From: an uncultured Acidimicrobiales bacterium
Lineage (GTDB): Bacteria > Actinomycetota > Acidimicrobiia > Acidimicrobiales > SHLQ01
Assembly (NCBI GenBank): GCA_938040365.1
Contig: CALHXU010000082.1
Location: 1-42,745 of the forward strand
Direction: 5' to 3'
Length of the DNA: 42,745 nt
The translations under genes and the position numbers were made by a program. Below, piece after piece: positions 15,249-23,226 of the stretch (its first letter is position 1; each line of letters opens with the position of its first letter). Below the pieces are notes generated by a model, which was not told the origin of the DNA, searched no databases, and saw only the letters and a list, made by a program, of their open reading frames with translations.

Positions 15249-16797
15249 TCGGACTGCTGCCGGGGCTGACGCCCCGGCAGCCGGCCGGCCCGGCGATGAA
15301 GCGAACGACGCCGACGCAACCAACGGCCACGTAGCGCAACGAACGGTGTGGACCGAAACGACCGCGGCCGAGCTTCGCTCGCGGTTCGATGCGGCACGCG
15401 CCGCACACCAACGCGATCGTTTCCCGACATTTAACGTCCGCGATGACCGGCTTCGCCGGTTGGACGAAATGATTGCGTCTCACGGCATCGAACTTGCCGA
15501 GGCGCTCGTCGAGGATTACGGGAATCGATCGTTGCTGCAGACCATCGCAGCAGAACCAATCACGGCGAGCGGTCAAGTTCGCCACACCCGTAAACATCTC
15601 AAGAAGTGGATGCGGCAACGGCGAAAGTTTGCAGGGTCGAGCTTTCATGCCATCGGCGGATCAGCAGTCCTGCAACCCCAGCCGCTCGGTGTCGTCGGCA
15701 TCATCTCGCCGTGGAACTTTCCCGTCGCCTTGACCATGGCACCACTGGCATCTGCATTGGCGGCTGGCAATCGGGCGCTCTGCAAGGTGAGTGAACTCAC
15801 CCCGAACACCGCCTCGGTGCTCGGCTCGATCACGAGCGAGTGGTTCGAAGCTGACGAGGTCTCCATGATCCTCGGAGGACCAGAGGTGGCCAAGGAGTTT
15901 ACGAAGCTCCCGTTCAACCATCTGTTCTTCACCGGGTCGACCGCTGTAGGGCGTCAGGTCATGTTGGCCGCGGCGCAGAACCTCACACCGGTAACCCTCG
16001 AACTTGGCGGGAAGTCCCCGTTTATCGTTGCCGTTGATGGCAACGTCGTCGCGGCGGCCAAGACCCTGATCTCGGGCAAGATTTTCAACGCAGGCCAGTA
16101 CTGCGTTGCGCCCGATCGGGTCTTTGTTGCGAACTCGCGCTCCGAGGAGTTCCTCGATGCATGCCGCGCCGAAGTGGCTGCCCGCAGCGAACAGATCGAC
16201 ACCACCTCGATCATCAACGAGCACCATTACGAGCGAGTGATCAACCTCCGCGACGACGCCATTGCGCGCGGCGCTGAGGAAATCGTGCTCACCAGTGACG
16301 CTCGCGATGGGTCAGAAGATGATGCAGCGGCGCCGCCGAGAACGATCGCGCCTGTGGCGCTCGTTGGCGTCGACGAATCGATGGCTATCTCGAGTGAGGA
16401 GGTGTTCGGGCCTCTCTTCACGCTCGAACGCTTCGATCACATCGACGAGGTGATTTCAGACATCAACAACGGCCCGGAGCCATTGGCGGCGTACTACTTC
16501 GGCGCCCGCAACGAGGCGTTCGAAAAGTTCGTCACCCAAACCGCGGCTGGTGGCGTTGTTGTCAACGACATCATGATCCACGTCGGCCTCGAAAACCTGC
16601 CATTCGGTGGGGTGGGGCAGAGCGGTATGGGGGCCTACCACGGACGTGCCGGCTTCGACACGTTTAGTCATCTCAAGCCGATCGTGAAGGTGCATTCACC
16701 GCTCACGCCGCGGACCACAACTCCCCCCAAACCCGAGCTGGTCGAAAAGCTCATGCGGCGAACGCTGCATCATCGTTCCGGCAAGAAGAAGAACTGA
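15241..16797 (+). CDS. Aldehyde dehydrogenase (class 3/coniferyl-aldehyde dehydrogenase-like)
   Basis: 518 residues from a GTG that overlaps the end of the lipoprotein gene by eight bases. It oxidises an aldehyde to the acid with NAD(P). Catalytic elements are N159 in SPWNFP, the loop FTGSTAVG (230-237), E254 in LELGGKSP and the nucleophile C288 in NAGQYCVAP. The first 35 residues are an Ala/Asp-rich extension, so initiation further in is possible. The C-terminus ends in a basic tail (HHRSGKKKN). The NDMA-type alcohol dehydrogenase that follows could supply its aldehyde, making an alcohol-to-acid pair beside a transporter lipoprotein. Confidence 0.88.
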   Translation: MADRTAAGADAPAAGRPGDEANDADATNGHVAQRTVWTETTAAELRSRFDAARAAHQRDRFPTFNVRDDRLRRLDEMIASHGIELAEALVEDYGNRSLLQTIAAEPITASGQVRHTRKHLKKWMRQRRKFAGSSFHAIGGSAVLQPQPLGVVGIISPWNFPVALTMAPLASALAAGNRALCKVSELTPNTASVLGSITSEWFEADEVSMILGGPEVAKEFTKLPFNHLFFTGSTAVGRQVMLAAAQNLTPVTLELGGKSPFIVAVDGNVVAAAKTLISGKIFNAGQYCVAPDRVFVANSRSEEFLDACRAEVAARSEQIDTTSIINEHHYERVINLRDDAIARGAEEIVLTSDARDGSEDDAAAPPRTIAPVALVGVDESMAISSEEVFGPLFTLERFDHIDEVISDINNGPEPLAAYYFGARNEAFEKFVTQTAAGGVVVNDIMIHVGLENLPFGGVGQSGMGAYHGRAGFDTFSHLKPIVKVHSPLTPRTTTPPKPELVEKLMRRTLHHRSGKKKN

Positions 16798-16816
16798 ATC
16801 AAGACAAAACCACAAA

Positions 16817-16832
16817 GCAACAACGATGTTGC
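16817..16832 (+). other. Small hairpin between the aldehyde and alcohol dehydrogenase genes
   Basis: GCAACA-ACGA-TGTTGC forms a six-base-pair stem with a four-base loop in the 70-base gap between the two genes. It could stabilise or process the transcript so that the alcohol dehydrogenase is expressed differently from the upstream genes. It is too weak to call a terminator. Confidence 0.3.
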
Positions 16833-16867
16833 GAGCCCACCGGCTTTCAACACCAAGGGAGGAAAAC

Positions 16868-18034
16868 ATGAAATGTCGAGCAGCAGTAGTCCACGGCCGT
16901 GGACAGGACTGGGTTATCGAGGAGATTGAAGTCGACGGCCCAAAAGCCGGAGAGGTCCTTGTCGAGTGGAGCCATGCTGGTCTCTGCCACAGTGACGAAC
17001 ACCTGATCACCGGAGAGTTCGATCCTCCGCCCGAGGTCAAGGCCGTGATGGGTATCGAAACCATCTACCCGATCATCGGTGGCCATGAAGGCTCCGGATT
17101 CGTGCGCGAAGTTGGGCCGGGCGTGACCTCGGTAGCGGTAGGCGATCACATCGCCGCAGCGTTCGTACCACCGTGCAACATGTGTCGGTACTGCCAGACC
17201 GGTAACCACGCATTGTGCGATCAAGGCGCAGGGACGTTCCTTACCGGCATGATCACCGACGGCACCAGCCGTCACTCGCTCAACGGTGAACCTATGTTGT
17301 TGATGGCAAAGCTCGGCACCTTCTCCGAATTCAGCTGCGTTGCTGAATCTCAGGTGATCAAGGTCAAAGAAGAGTACCCAATGCCCTCGGTTGCATTGGT
17401 CTCGTGTGGCGTCGCAACCGGCTGGGGCTCGGCGATCAATCGCGCCGAAGTAAGTCCTGGTGACACGGTCGTCGTCGTTGGTATTGGCGGCGTTGGTGTG
17501 AACGCGCTGCAAGGGGCTGCTGCCTCGGGAGCGAAGAACGTCATCGCGATCGATCCGATCGAGTTCAAACAGCAGGAGGCGTTAAAGTTCGGCGCAACGC
17601 ACAGCTTTGCGTCGATGGCAGAGGCACTCCAGCCAATAGCTGAGATGACCATGGGACAGATGGCCGATTCGGTCATCATGACCCCGGGCGTACTCACCGG
17701 CGACCTGATGGGCCTCGGAACAAAGCTCGCGGGCAAGGCAGGCATCATCGTGGTGACCGCCGTTGCGCCGATGGACCAGAACGAAGCGGCGATCAACCTC
17801 GCCGAAATCACGCTCTGGGCAAAGGAAATTCGTGGCACGATCTTCGGGTCGATGAGCCCGCATAACGACGTTCCACGGTTGTTGGCGCTGTATGAAGCTG
17901 GTCAGATCAAGATCGACGAGCTCGTTACCGGCACGTACAACCTCGAGGACATCAACGCTGGTTACCAAGCAATGCGCGACGGCGAAAACATCCGCGGTGT
18001 GATCAAGCACAACTCGGCTGCTTCGCAGGCCTAA
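16868..18034 (+). CDS. NDMA-type, mycofactocin-associated Zn alcohol dehydrogenase
   Basis: 388 residues from the ATG at 16868, with GGGAGGAAAA just upstream. It is a zinc-dependent medium-chain dehydrogenase: catalytic-zinc region C40-H41 (GLCHSDEH) and GGHEGSG at 71-77, structural-zinc cysteines C103, C106, C109 and C117, and a Rossmann loop VGIGGVGVN. The sequence closely follows the family of nicotinoprotein alcohol dehydrogenases assayed with N,N-dimethyl-nitrosoaniline, which occur with mycofactocin genes and keep NAD bound. It should oxidise an alcohol and pass electrons to mycofactocin made by the cluster at 3129-9014. It is probably co-transcribed with the aldehyde dehydrogenase. Confidence 0.9.
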   Translation: MKCRAAVVHGRGQDWVIEEIEVDGPKAGEVLVEWSHAGLCHSDEHLITGEFDPPPEVKAVMGIETIYPIIGGHEGSGFVREVGPGVTSVAVGDHIAAAFVPPCNMCRYCQTGNHALCDQGAGTFLTGMITDGTSRHSLNGEPMLLMAKLGTFSEFSCVAESQVIKVKEEYPMPSVALVSCGVATGWGSAINRAEVSPGDTVVVVGIGGVGVNALQGAAASGAKNVIAIDPIEFKQQEALKFGATHSFASMAEALQPIAEMTMGQMADSVIMTPGVLTGDLMGLGTKLAGKAGIIVVTAVAPMDQNEAAINLAEITLWAKEIRGTIFGSMSPHNDVPRLLALYEAGQIKIDELVTGTYNLEDINAGYQAMRDGENIRGVIKHNSAASQA

Positions 18035-18100
18035 CGATCCCCCATAGCGACGAGCGGACAGCTCATTGCCGTACATGGCGTCACGGCCGTACGGTATGGG

Positions 18101-19306
18101 TTAGTCCGCCGTTGCGATTATTCCTCGGTCGACGAGCGAACCAATCTCGTGTGCGCTGAGGCCGAGCTCTGCGAGGAGCGATTCGGTGTCGGCGCCCAGC
18201 TGGGGCGCTGGCGCAGGTTCGACGGCGAGAAAGCCATCGAACGCCACCGGAGAGCCCGGCGAGAGATAGGTGCCGACTCCAGGTTGGCTAACGGTCCGGA
18301 ACATTTCGTTGTCGGTCGAACAGCGTGGATCGTTCTCGACCAGCTCGAGGAACCCCTGGTATCGACCCCAGCACACGCCGTGTTCGTCGAATCGTGCAGC
18401 GACGTCGGCCAACTCATGTTGGCTCGTCCACCCGTTGATCAATGACTTGATCTCTTCGCGTGCAGCAAATCTGGCGCCCTCGTCGGAAAAATCGAGACCT
18501 TGGGCAACGGCGACCGCTTCGACCTCGTCGGCGGTTTCGGTGGCTGCGAGCAGGGAACGCCACTGTTTGTTGCTGATGCCGACCGCATAGATTTGCTCGT
18601 CGTCTGCCGTTGAAAACATGGCGCCGAAGGCCCCGTACAGATCGTTGCCGAATCGTTGTCGCTCCGTGCCGAGCACTTGGGCCTCGCCGACATGGCCGAG
18701 CGCCGAAACCGCGGCGAGAGCAACATCGAAGAGCGCGAGCGACATGTTGGATCCGGTGCCGGATCGGGTGCGCTGGCGATCGGCGGCGAGCATCGCAAGC
18801 GCCGCGGTCTGTCCGCAGATGAGGTCCCATGCCGCGAGGACGTTGTTGACGGGTTGATCGTGCGATGTTGGGCCGGTGACATTTGGGAAACCAACGGCGG
18901 CGTTGACGGTGTAGTCGAGGGCGGTGGAGCCATCGCGGTTGCCCGTTACCGCGAGCATGTTGAGGTCGCTTCGTCCAGCGGACAGCGTCTCATATGACAT
19001 CCAGCCCCGCGCCGGGAAGTTCGTGAGGAAGTTCCCGGCCTGGGTAATGAGTTCGGTCAGCAGCTCGCGTGCTTCGGGGGAGCGAAGGTCGACTGCGATC
19101 GACCGTTTGTTCTTATTGAGGCCAGCCCAGTACAACGAGTTTCCGTCGTCTGTGAGCGGCCATCGCCGAAAGTCGATGCCACCACCGATCTGATCGAAGC
19201 GAATGACCTCCGCGCCAAGCTGGGCGAGGGTCATGCCTCCGCTCGGTGCGGCAACAAAGGCAGAGCCTTCGATGACTCGCATTCCCTCGAGTGGTGGAAC
19301 CATCAT
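18101..19306 (-). CDS. Family III CoA-transferase (CaiB/BaiF type)
   Basis: 401 residues from the ATG at 19304-19306, chosen because GAGGAG lies eight bases upstream; the frame could also open at a TTG two codons earlier. Family III enzymes move CoA between acids through an aspartyl-CoA anhydride. LEGMRVIE near the start, GAEVIRFD (31-38), LNKNKRSIAVDLR (63-75) and the probable catalytic D161 in AAWDLICGQ are visible. The cupin gene ends two bases before its start, so the two are co-transcribed. A racemase (Amacr-like) role is the alternative, but the family-level call is firm. Confidence 0.88.
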   Translation of the reverse strand: MMVPPLEGMRVIEGSAFVAAPSGGMTLAQLGAEVIRFDQIGGGIDFRRWPLTDDGNSLYWAGLNKNKRSIAVDLRSPEARELLTELITQAGNFLTNFPARGWMSYETLSAGRSDLNMLAVTGNRDGSTALDYTVNAAVGFPNVTGPTSHDQPVNNVLAAWDLICGQTAALAMLAADRQRTRSGTGSNMSLALFDVALAAVSALGHVGEAQVLGTERQRFGNDLYGAFGAMFSTADDEQIYAVGISNKQWRSLLAATETADEVEAVAVAQGLDFSDEGARFAAREEIKSLINGWTSQHELADVAARFDEHGVCWGRYQGFLELVENDPRCSTDNEMFRTVSQPGVGTYLSPGSPVAFDGFLAVEPAPAPQLGADTESLLAELGLSAHEIGSLVDRGIIATAD

Positions 19307-19308
19307 GA

Positions 19309-19716
19309 TCAACTCTCCTCAGTCGGGGTGGTAAGTGGAGACGTCACCGCAATCGAAGCAAACACACATGCGCGCCCCTCGCTGGCGGCAGTCCGGTGGC
19401 CCTGGCCGGCGGTGTCGGTCACAAGGAGCACATCGCCTGATCGAAACTTGCGGGTAATGCCATCACTCGTGGTGACTTCCATGACTCCGTCCAACATGAT
19501 GATGAACTGTGTCCGCGGCGCCGGGTGCCAGTCCATTGTAAAACCTGCTGGAAATTCGCTAAAGACCATGCGCTGTGGCTGCAGGTCGACGGTAGCCGAA
19601 TACGGCGGGACATCTACTGGGATATCTCCTGGTGCGAGTTCGAAGCTCGCCCGCCCAAAGCGGCTCGAACCGTCCGGCGCGGTCTCGATCATCGGGTAAT
19701 CAACGGTGGATGTCAT
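19309..19716 (-). CDS. Small cupin-domain protein
   Basis: 135 residues with one beta-barrel cupin domain. The recognisable part is DWHPAPRTQFIIMLDGVMEV, then FRSGDVLLVTDTAGQGHRT, which matches cupin motifs 1 and 2 and offers His residues for metal binding. The function is unknown; such proteins next to catabolic enzymes may be small isomerases, dioxygenases or binding proteins. AAGGAAG precedes the start at good spacing. The promoter region contains a CTAGCG-family site (19737-19750) shared with the divergent ferredoxin gene. Confidence 0.82.
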   Translation of the reverse strand: MTSTVDYPMIETAPDGSSRFGRASFELAPGDIPVDVPPYSATVDLQPQRMVFSEFPAGFTMDWHPAPRTQFIIMLDGVMEVTTSDGITRKFRSGDVLLVTDTAGQGHRTAASEGRACVFASIAVTSPLTTPTEES

Positions 19717-19736
19717 AGACGCTTCCTTGCAAAACG

Positions 19737-19750
19737 CTAGCGAGCACTAG
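19737..19750 (+). promoter_or_regulatory. CTAGCG-family operator between cupin and ferredoxin genes
   Basis: CTAGCG-AG-CACTAG is an inverted repeat with one mismatch, followed by ATCGG as at the sites at 33914 and 34736. It sits 21 bases upstream of the cupin start and in the shared divergent region, so it could control both transcription units. Confidence 0.6.
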
Positions 19751-19767
19751 ATCGGGTTTCAGTGTAT

Positions 19768-19789
19768 GCTGTGACAGAACCGTCACAGC
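19768..19789. promoter_or_regulatory. Perfect 22-base inverted repeat upstream of the ferredoxin gene
   Basis: GCTGTGAC and GTCACAGC are perfect eight-base arms around the six-base loop AGAACC. It lies about 90 bases before the ferredoxin start. It could be a second operator (the TGTGAC/GTCACA half-sites recall Crp-type sites, but the spacing is two bases too long) or an RNA hairpin in the leader. It matches neither of the two recurrent motif families. Confidence 0.5.
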
Positions 19790-19878
19790 GCTCGCCGGGT
19801 GAATTCGGCGAGGTGCACCGCGACGAATACGTCGTCGGGTAAGCAATGCGGCGGGCTCGTGTCACAGGAGGCCTTTCC

Positions 19879-20202
19879 ATGACCATACGTCTCACCGTCC
19901 AACCAGCTGGCATCGAGATCGACGTCGACGCGGGTGAGTCGCTCTTGGAAGCGGCCGAGCGAGCTGGGTACTCGTGGCCGAGCGTGTGCGGCCGCCAAGG
20001 CGTGTGTTCGACCTGTTCGGTCCAGATCCTCGAGGCGAACGAGCCACTACCGGTCGCATCGTCGGCTGAACGCGAGACGCTCCAGATCTTGCCGTCCTAC
20101 CAAGACGGCGATGACGCCCTACGCCTGGCGTGTCAGATACGGCCGACGGCCGACCTCGCCGTGCGAAAGCTGGGTGTCCGCCCAATCGAGTCAAATGACT
20201 AG
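19879..20202 (+). CDS. Plant-type 2Fe-2S ferredoxin
   Basis: 107 residues from the ATG at 19879, preceded by AGGAGG. The 2Fe-2S ligands are C37-x5-C43-x2-C46 (CGRQGVCSTC) and C85 (LACQIRP), the standard plant-type/adrenodoxin-like pattern. Such small ferredoxins donate electrons to Rieske oxygenases or P450s. The Rieske oxygenase at 25570 lacks a reductase or ferredoxin of this type next to it, so this protein is a candidate donor. The gene overlaps the following crotonase gene by eight bases. Confidence 0.9.
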   Translation: MTIRLTVQPAGIEIDVDAGESLLEAAERAGYSWPSVCGRQGVCSTCSVQILEANEPLPVASSAERETLQILPSYQDGDDALRLACQIRPTADLAVRKLGVRPIESND

Positions 20203-20962
20203 CGAGCCGCAGAGCGTTACCGCACCAGCAGCCGGGGCTGGCGAGGTGCAGCTCCGCGTCGACGGAGCGATCGCCCAAATCACCCTGGCGCGACCATCGA
20301 GTCGCAACGCGCTGACCGATCAGGTCATTCGAGACCTGCTCGCCATCCTCGACGAGGTCGGGAGTTCAACGACGGTGCGGGCTGTGATCCTCGAAGGGGA
20401 AGGGTCAACGTTTTGTGCTGGCGGAGACACCAAAGTGCCCACCCGACTGACGTCGCCGTCGCAGGCGGAGCGTCTCGAGATGGCCGAGCTCTACGGTCGG
20501 GCATTCGCCCGACTCGACAATCTCCCACAAGCTACGATCGCCCGAGTTCGCGGTCCAGCGATCGGCGGCGGGGCGTTGCTCGCAATCACCTGTGACCTCC
20601 GAGTCTGTGATTTTTCCGCAGTTTTCCGCTTCCCCGAAGTCCCGATGGGTCAATACCTCATGGCCGCAGGAACATCTCGGCTCGTCCGTGAGCTCGGCGT
20701 GCCTCGAACTCGAGACCTCCTGCTGACCGGCCGTTCACTCGACGCTACTGCCGCGCTCGACTGGGGCGTGGTCACACGCGTGGTCGAGGGTGACGCGCTG
20801 GATGCGCACGTCGATGAGATGGCCGCCGGGATTGCAGCTATCCCAGGGAACACGGCCCGAATGACCCTCGAGTCGATTCGCTCCTGTTCGTCAAAGGCGG
20901 CCTCGTCATGGGCCGACGACTATCTGGCAACGCTTCCCAAACCAGAGACACCAGAGCGGTAG
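20195..20962 (+). CDS. Crotonase-family protein lacking one hydratase glutamate
   Basis: 255 residues from the ATG at 20195, which overlaps the ferredoxin stop. The frame is open much further upstream, but that part lies over the ferredoxin gene. The CoA/oxyanion segment FCAGGDTK is at 73-80 and GGGALLA at 124-130. At the position of the first hydratase glutamate (GGGCELA in classical hydratases) there is L128, whereas the second glutamate is kept as E148 (FPEVPMG). That pattern resembles delta3,delta2-enoyl-CoA isomerases and other crotonases more than true hydratases. The call rests on motif alignment by eye. Confidence 0.82.
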   Translation: MTSEPQSVTAPAAGAGEVQLRVDGAIAQITLARPSSRNALTDQVIRDLLAILDEVGSSTTVRAVILEGEGSTFCAGGDTKVPTRLTSPSQAERLEMAELYGRAFARLDNLPQATIARVRGPAIGGGALLAITCDLRVCDFSAVFRFPEVPMGQYLMAAGTSRLVRELGVPRTRDLLLTGRSLDATAALDWGVVTRVVEGDALDAHVDEMAAGIAAIPGNTARMTLESIRSCSSKAASSWADDYLATLPKPETPER

Positions 20963-20999
20963 CTGCGCCTCAGCAGAGACTTCGCACCCAATGCCAGCG

Positions 21000-21413
21000 C
21001 TACTTCTTGCCGGTGAACGTCCGGATTGCGTGGTTGGTGTCGGTGAATTCGCTCACGGTCGCAATGGCGCCATCTCGGCATTCAAAGACCCAGCAGTACC
21101 GATTCTTGTACTCGCCTCCAGCGTTGAGGTCGGCGGTGAGGGTAAGCACAACCACGCCAACGGCGCCTTCGACGATCGTCATCTCGATGCTGCGAGACAT
21201 CGAGTCGAGGTCGAGAAACTTTGCTGCGGCCGCGCCCGACAGCGCCGTCGCCACGTCATCTCGCCCGGTCGTTGGGCGACCGATCGACCTCGGAGGCAAG
21301 AACTCGGCGTCGTCGGTAAGCATTCCGGCAATGGACTCGACGTCGCGGGCGTTCCACGCCTCGACAAACCCCTCGAGAAGTTCTCGTGTCTGCTCTGTGT
21401 TCATCTCGCTCAT
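21000..21413 (-). CDS. SnoaL-like/NTF2-fold small protein
   Basis: About 137 residues. The opening EQTRELLEGFVEAWNARD, then LTDDAEFLPP and the beta-rich end (EYKNRYCWVFECRDGAIATV) fit the SnoaL/ketosteroid-isomerase-like NTF2 fold. These act as small isomerases, cyclases or binding proteins. Starts at 21416, 21413 and 21404 are all ATG with weak ribosome-binding sites, and a TTG at 21461 would give a longer form; 21413 is a compromise. It is divergent from the acyl-CoA synthetase gene across a CTAGCG-family site. The function is unknown. Confidence 0.72.
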   Translation of the reverse strand: MSEMNTEQTRELLEGFVEAWNARDVESIAGMLTDDAEFLPPRSIGRPTTGRDDVATALSGAAAAKFLDLDSMSRSIEMTIVEGAVGVVVLTLTADLNAGGEYKNRYCWVFECRDGAIATVSEFTDTNHAIRTFTGKK

Positions 21414-21499
21414 CATTCCCAACATGTCACGACCGTGTACGGCCTCGGTGTCGCTGGCCAACGTTTCGTCCAGCGTTGCTATCCAGCTTTTCGGAAAGT

Positions 21500-21513
21500 C
21501 TAACGAGCGCTAG
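21500..21513 (+). promoter_or_regulatory. CTAGCG-family operator between SnoaL-like and synthetase genes
   Basis: CTAACG-AG-CGCTAG is a near-perfect inverted repeat (one mismatch) in the divergent region, about 85 bases from the SnoaL-like start and 108 bases before the synthetase start. Confidence 0.6.
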
Positions 21514-21621
21514 GCTAAATCATCTACCGGGTGTCGGGGGACGGTGACACGCCACTGCGACACGTCACCGGGACACGCCTATGCGATGCTGACGACAATT
21601 CGAGAAGGGGCCAGGGACACG

Positions 21622-23226
21622 ATGCGACTTACGAAGTCAGAGGTTCCGCCGGACTGCTCGGCGAACCTTGTGGATACCTCGCTCGGCGCGCACTTCGCCG
21701 CAGCGGCCGCACAACACCCCGAGCGGGAGTTTCTGATCTTCGCCTCAGATGACGGCGTCACGCAACGGCTGACCTACGGCGACATGGTCGAGCGAGCAAC
21801 CGTGGCGGCACACGCCTTGCTGTCTGAGTTCGACGTCGGCGAACGGGTTGCGATCTGGGCGCCGAACAACGTCGAATGGGTGACCTTCCAGCTCGGTGCA
21901 GCGCTCGCTGGACTCACCATCGTCACCGTCAACCCTGCCCTCGTGGCAGCAGAGGTACAGCACATCCTCTCTCAATCGAGGGCGGCAGGTATTGCGCACG
22001 CCGACGAATGGCGCGGGAACCAGATGACCGAGATCGTGGCCGAATTGTCGCCCGCACTCTCTGACCTTCGCACGGTGATACCGCTCGGCGAGTGGGACGA
22101 TTTCGTGTCTCGGGAGCACCCGGTGGCCGACCTGCCGATGGTCGACGCTGGTTCACCAATGATGATCCAGTACACCTCGGGAACAACCGGCCAACCCAAA
22201 GGCGTCGTCCTTTCACATCACGGATGCGTGAACAACGCCCGGATGATGGTCCACCGGTTCGAACTGCCCGAAGCGAGTCGATGGCTTGGCGTACTTCCGC
22301 TCTTTCACGTTGGCGGGAGCGTCATCAACATCATCGGCACGATGAGCGTCGGTGGCACGCTCGTTCTGCAAGACAAGTTCGATGCCGACGAGGCAGTACG
22401 AGCACTTGAGGAGGAGTCGATCAACTATGTTGCTGCCGTCCCAACGATGCTCCTCGCAATGATCGAGGTCCAGCGTGAGGCGCCCCGTGACATCTCCTCG
22501 TTGTGCGCGGTCATGGGCGGTGGTGCAACGGTTCCGCCCGAGATGGTCCGTGCAATCGAGTCGGGTCTCGGCGTGCCGTTCGGGACGATGTATGGCAGTA
22601 CCGAAACGAGCGCGATGGTCACCAACTCGCGGCTCGACGATTCGGTCGAGGACAAGTCGTCAAATGCCGGTCCCCCCATCCCACAAGTCGAAGTTCGAAT
22701 CACCAACCCCGATACCGGAGCCGTCGTCGATGTCGGCTCGGTCGGCAGCATCGAGGTGCGGAGCTTCGGGGTCATGATGGAATACTTTGACATGCCTGCC
22801 GAAACGGCGGCGGCGATCGATGAAGACGGCTGGTTCACCACCGGCGACCTCGGCTCGGTCGATGACCGCGGTTACCTCACCATTCGGGGCCGACTGAAAG
22901 AGATGATCATCCGGGGCGGCGAGAACATCTACCCCGCCGAGATCGAAAAGGTGCTGCACGACCACGAGGCGATTGGAATGGTGGCCGTGGTTGGGGTGCC
23001 CGACGAGCGCCTCGGCGAAGAGATCGCGGCATTTGTCCAGCTTCGTCCCGGACACGCCTGCACGGCAAACGACCTCGAGGCCTTTGCGCGATCACGGCTC
23101 GCCCGGTTCAAGGTGCCGAGAAAGTGGCACCTGGTCGATGAGTTCCCGTTGACGCCATCGGGCAAGGTACAAAAGCATCGACTCGACGAGAGTATTGGCC
23201 GAGCGCTATTGCCCGAGGGGGACTAA
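21622..23226 (+). CDS. Acyl-CoA synthetase (AMP-forming)
   Basis: 534 residues from the ATG at 21622, with AGGG upstream; the frame stays open 26 codons earlier without a good binding site. It activates a carboxylic acid with ATP and CoA through an acyl-adenylate. Motifs are YTSGTTGQPKG (P-loop), MYGSTETSAM (adenine binding), TGDLGSVDDRGY and the C-terminal hinge RLKEMIIRGGENIYPAEIE, with the catalytic Lys near the end in PSGKVQKHRL. It shares one base with the start of the FadH-like gene (TAATG), so the two are translationally coupled. The true substrate is unknown. Confidence 0.9.
   Translation: MRLTKSEVPPDCSANLVDTSLGAHFAAAAAQHPEREFLIFASDDGVTQRLTYGDMVERATVAAHALLSEFDVGERVAIWAPNNVEWVTFQLGAALAGLTIVTVNPALVAAEVQHILSQSRAAGIAHADEWRGNQMTEIVAELSPALSDLRTVIPLGEWDDFVSREHPVADLPMVDAGSPMMIQYTSGTTGQPKGVVLSHHGCVNNARMMVHRFELPEASRWLGVLPLFHVGGSVINIIGTMSVGGTLVLQDKFDADEAVRALEEESINYVAAVPTMLLAMIEVQREAPRDISSLCAVMGGGATVPPEMVRAIESGLGVPFGTMYGSTETSAMVTNSRLDDSVEDKSSNAGPPIPQVEVRITNPDTGAVVDVGSVGSIEVRSFGVMMEYFDMPAETAAAIDEDGWFTTGDLGSVDDRGYLTIRGRLKEMIIRGGENIYPAEIEKVLHDHEAIGMVAVVGVPDERLGEEIAAFVQLRPGHACTANDLEAFARSRLARFKVPRKWHLVDEFPLTPSGKVQKHRLDESIGRALLPEGD

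Noticed and set aside
18035-18100. A terminator between the alcohol dehydrogenase and CoA-transferase genes
   Set aside because: CCGTAC and GTACGG can pair over six bases, but the loop is 14 bases and part of the sequence is itself the palindrome CCGTACGG. It is too weak to call.
19768-19789. A Crp site at the 22-base inverted repeat
   Set aside because: TGTGA and TCACA are eight bases apart instead of six, so it does not fit the Crp consensus. It is kept only as an unassigned inverted repeat.
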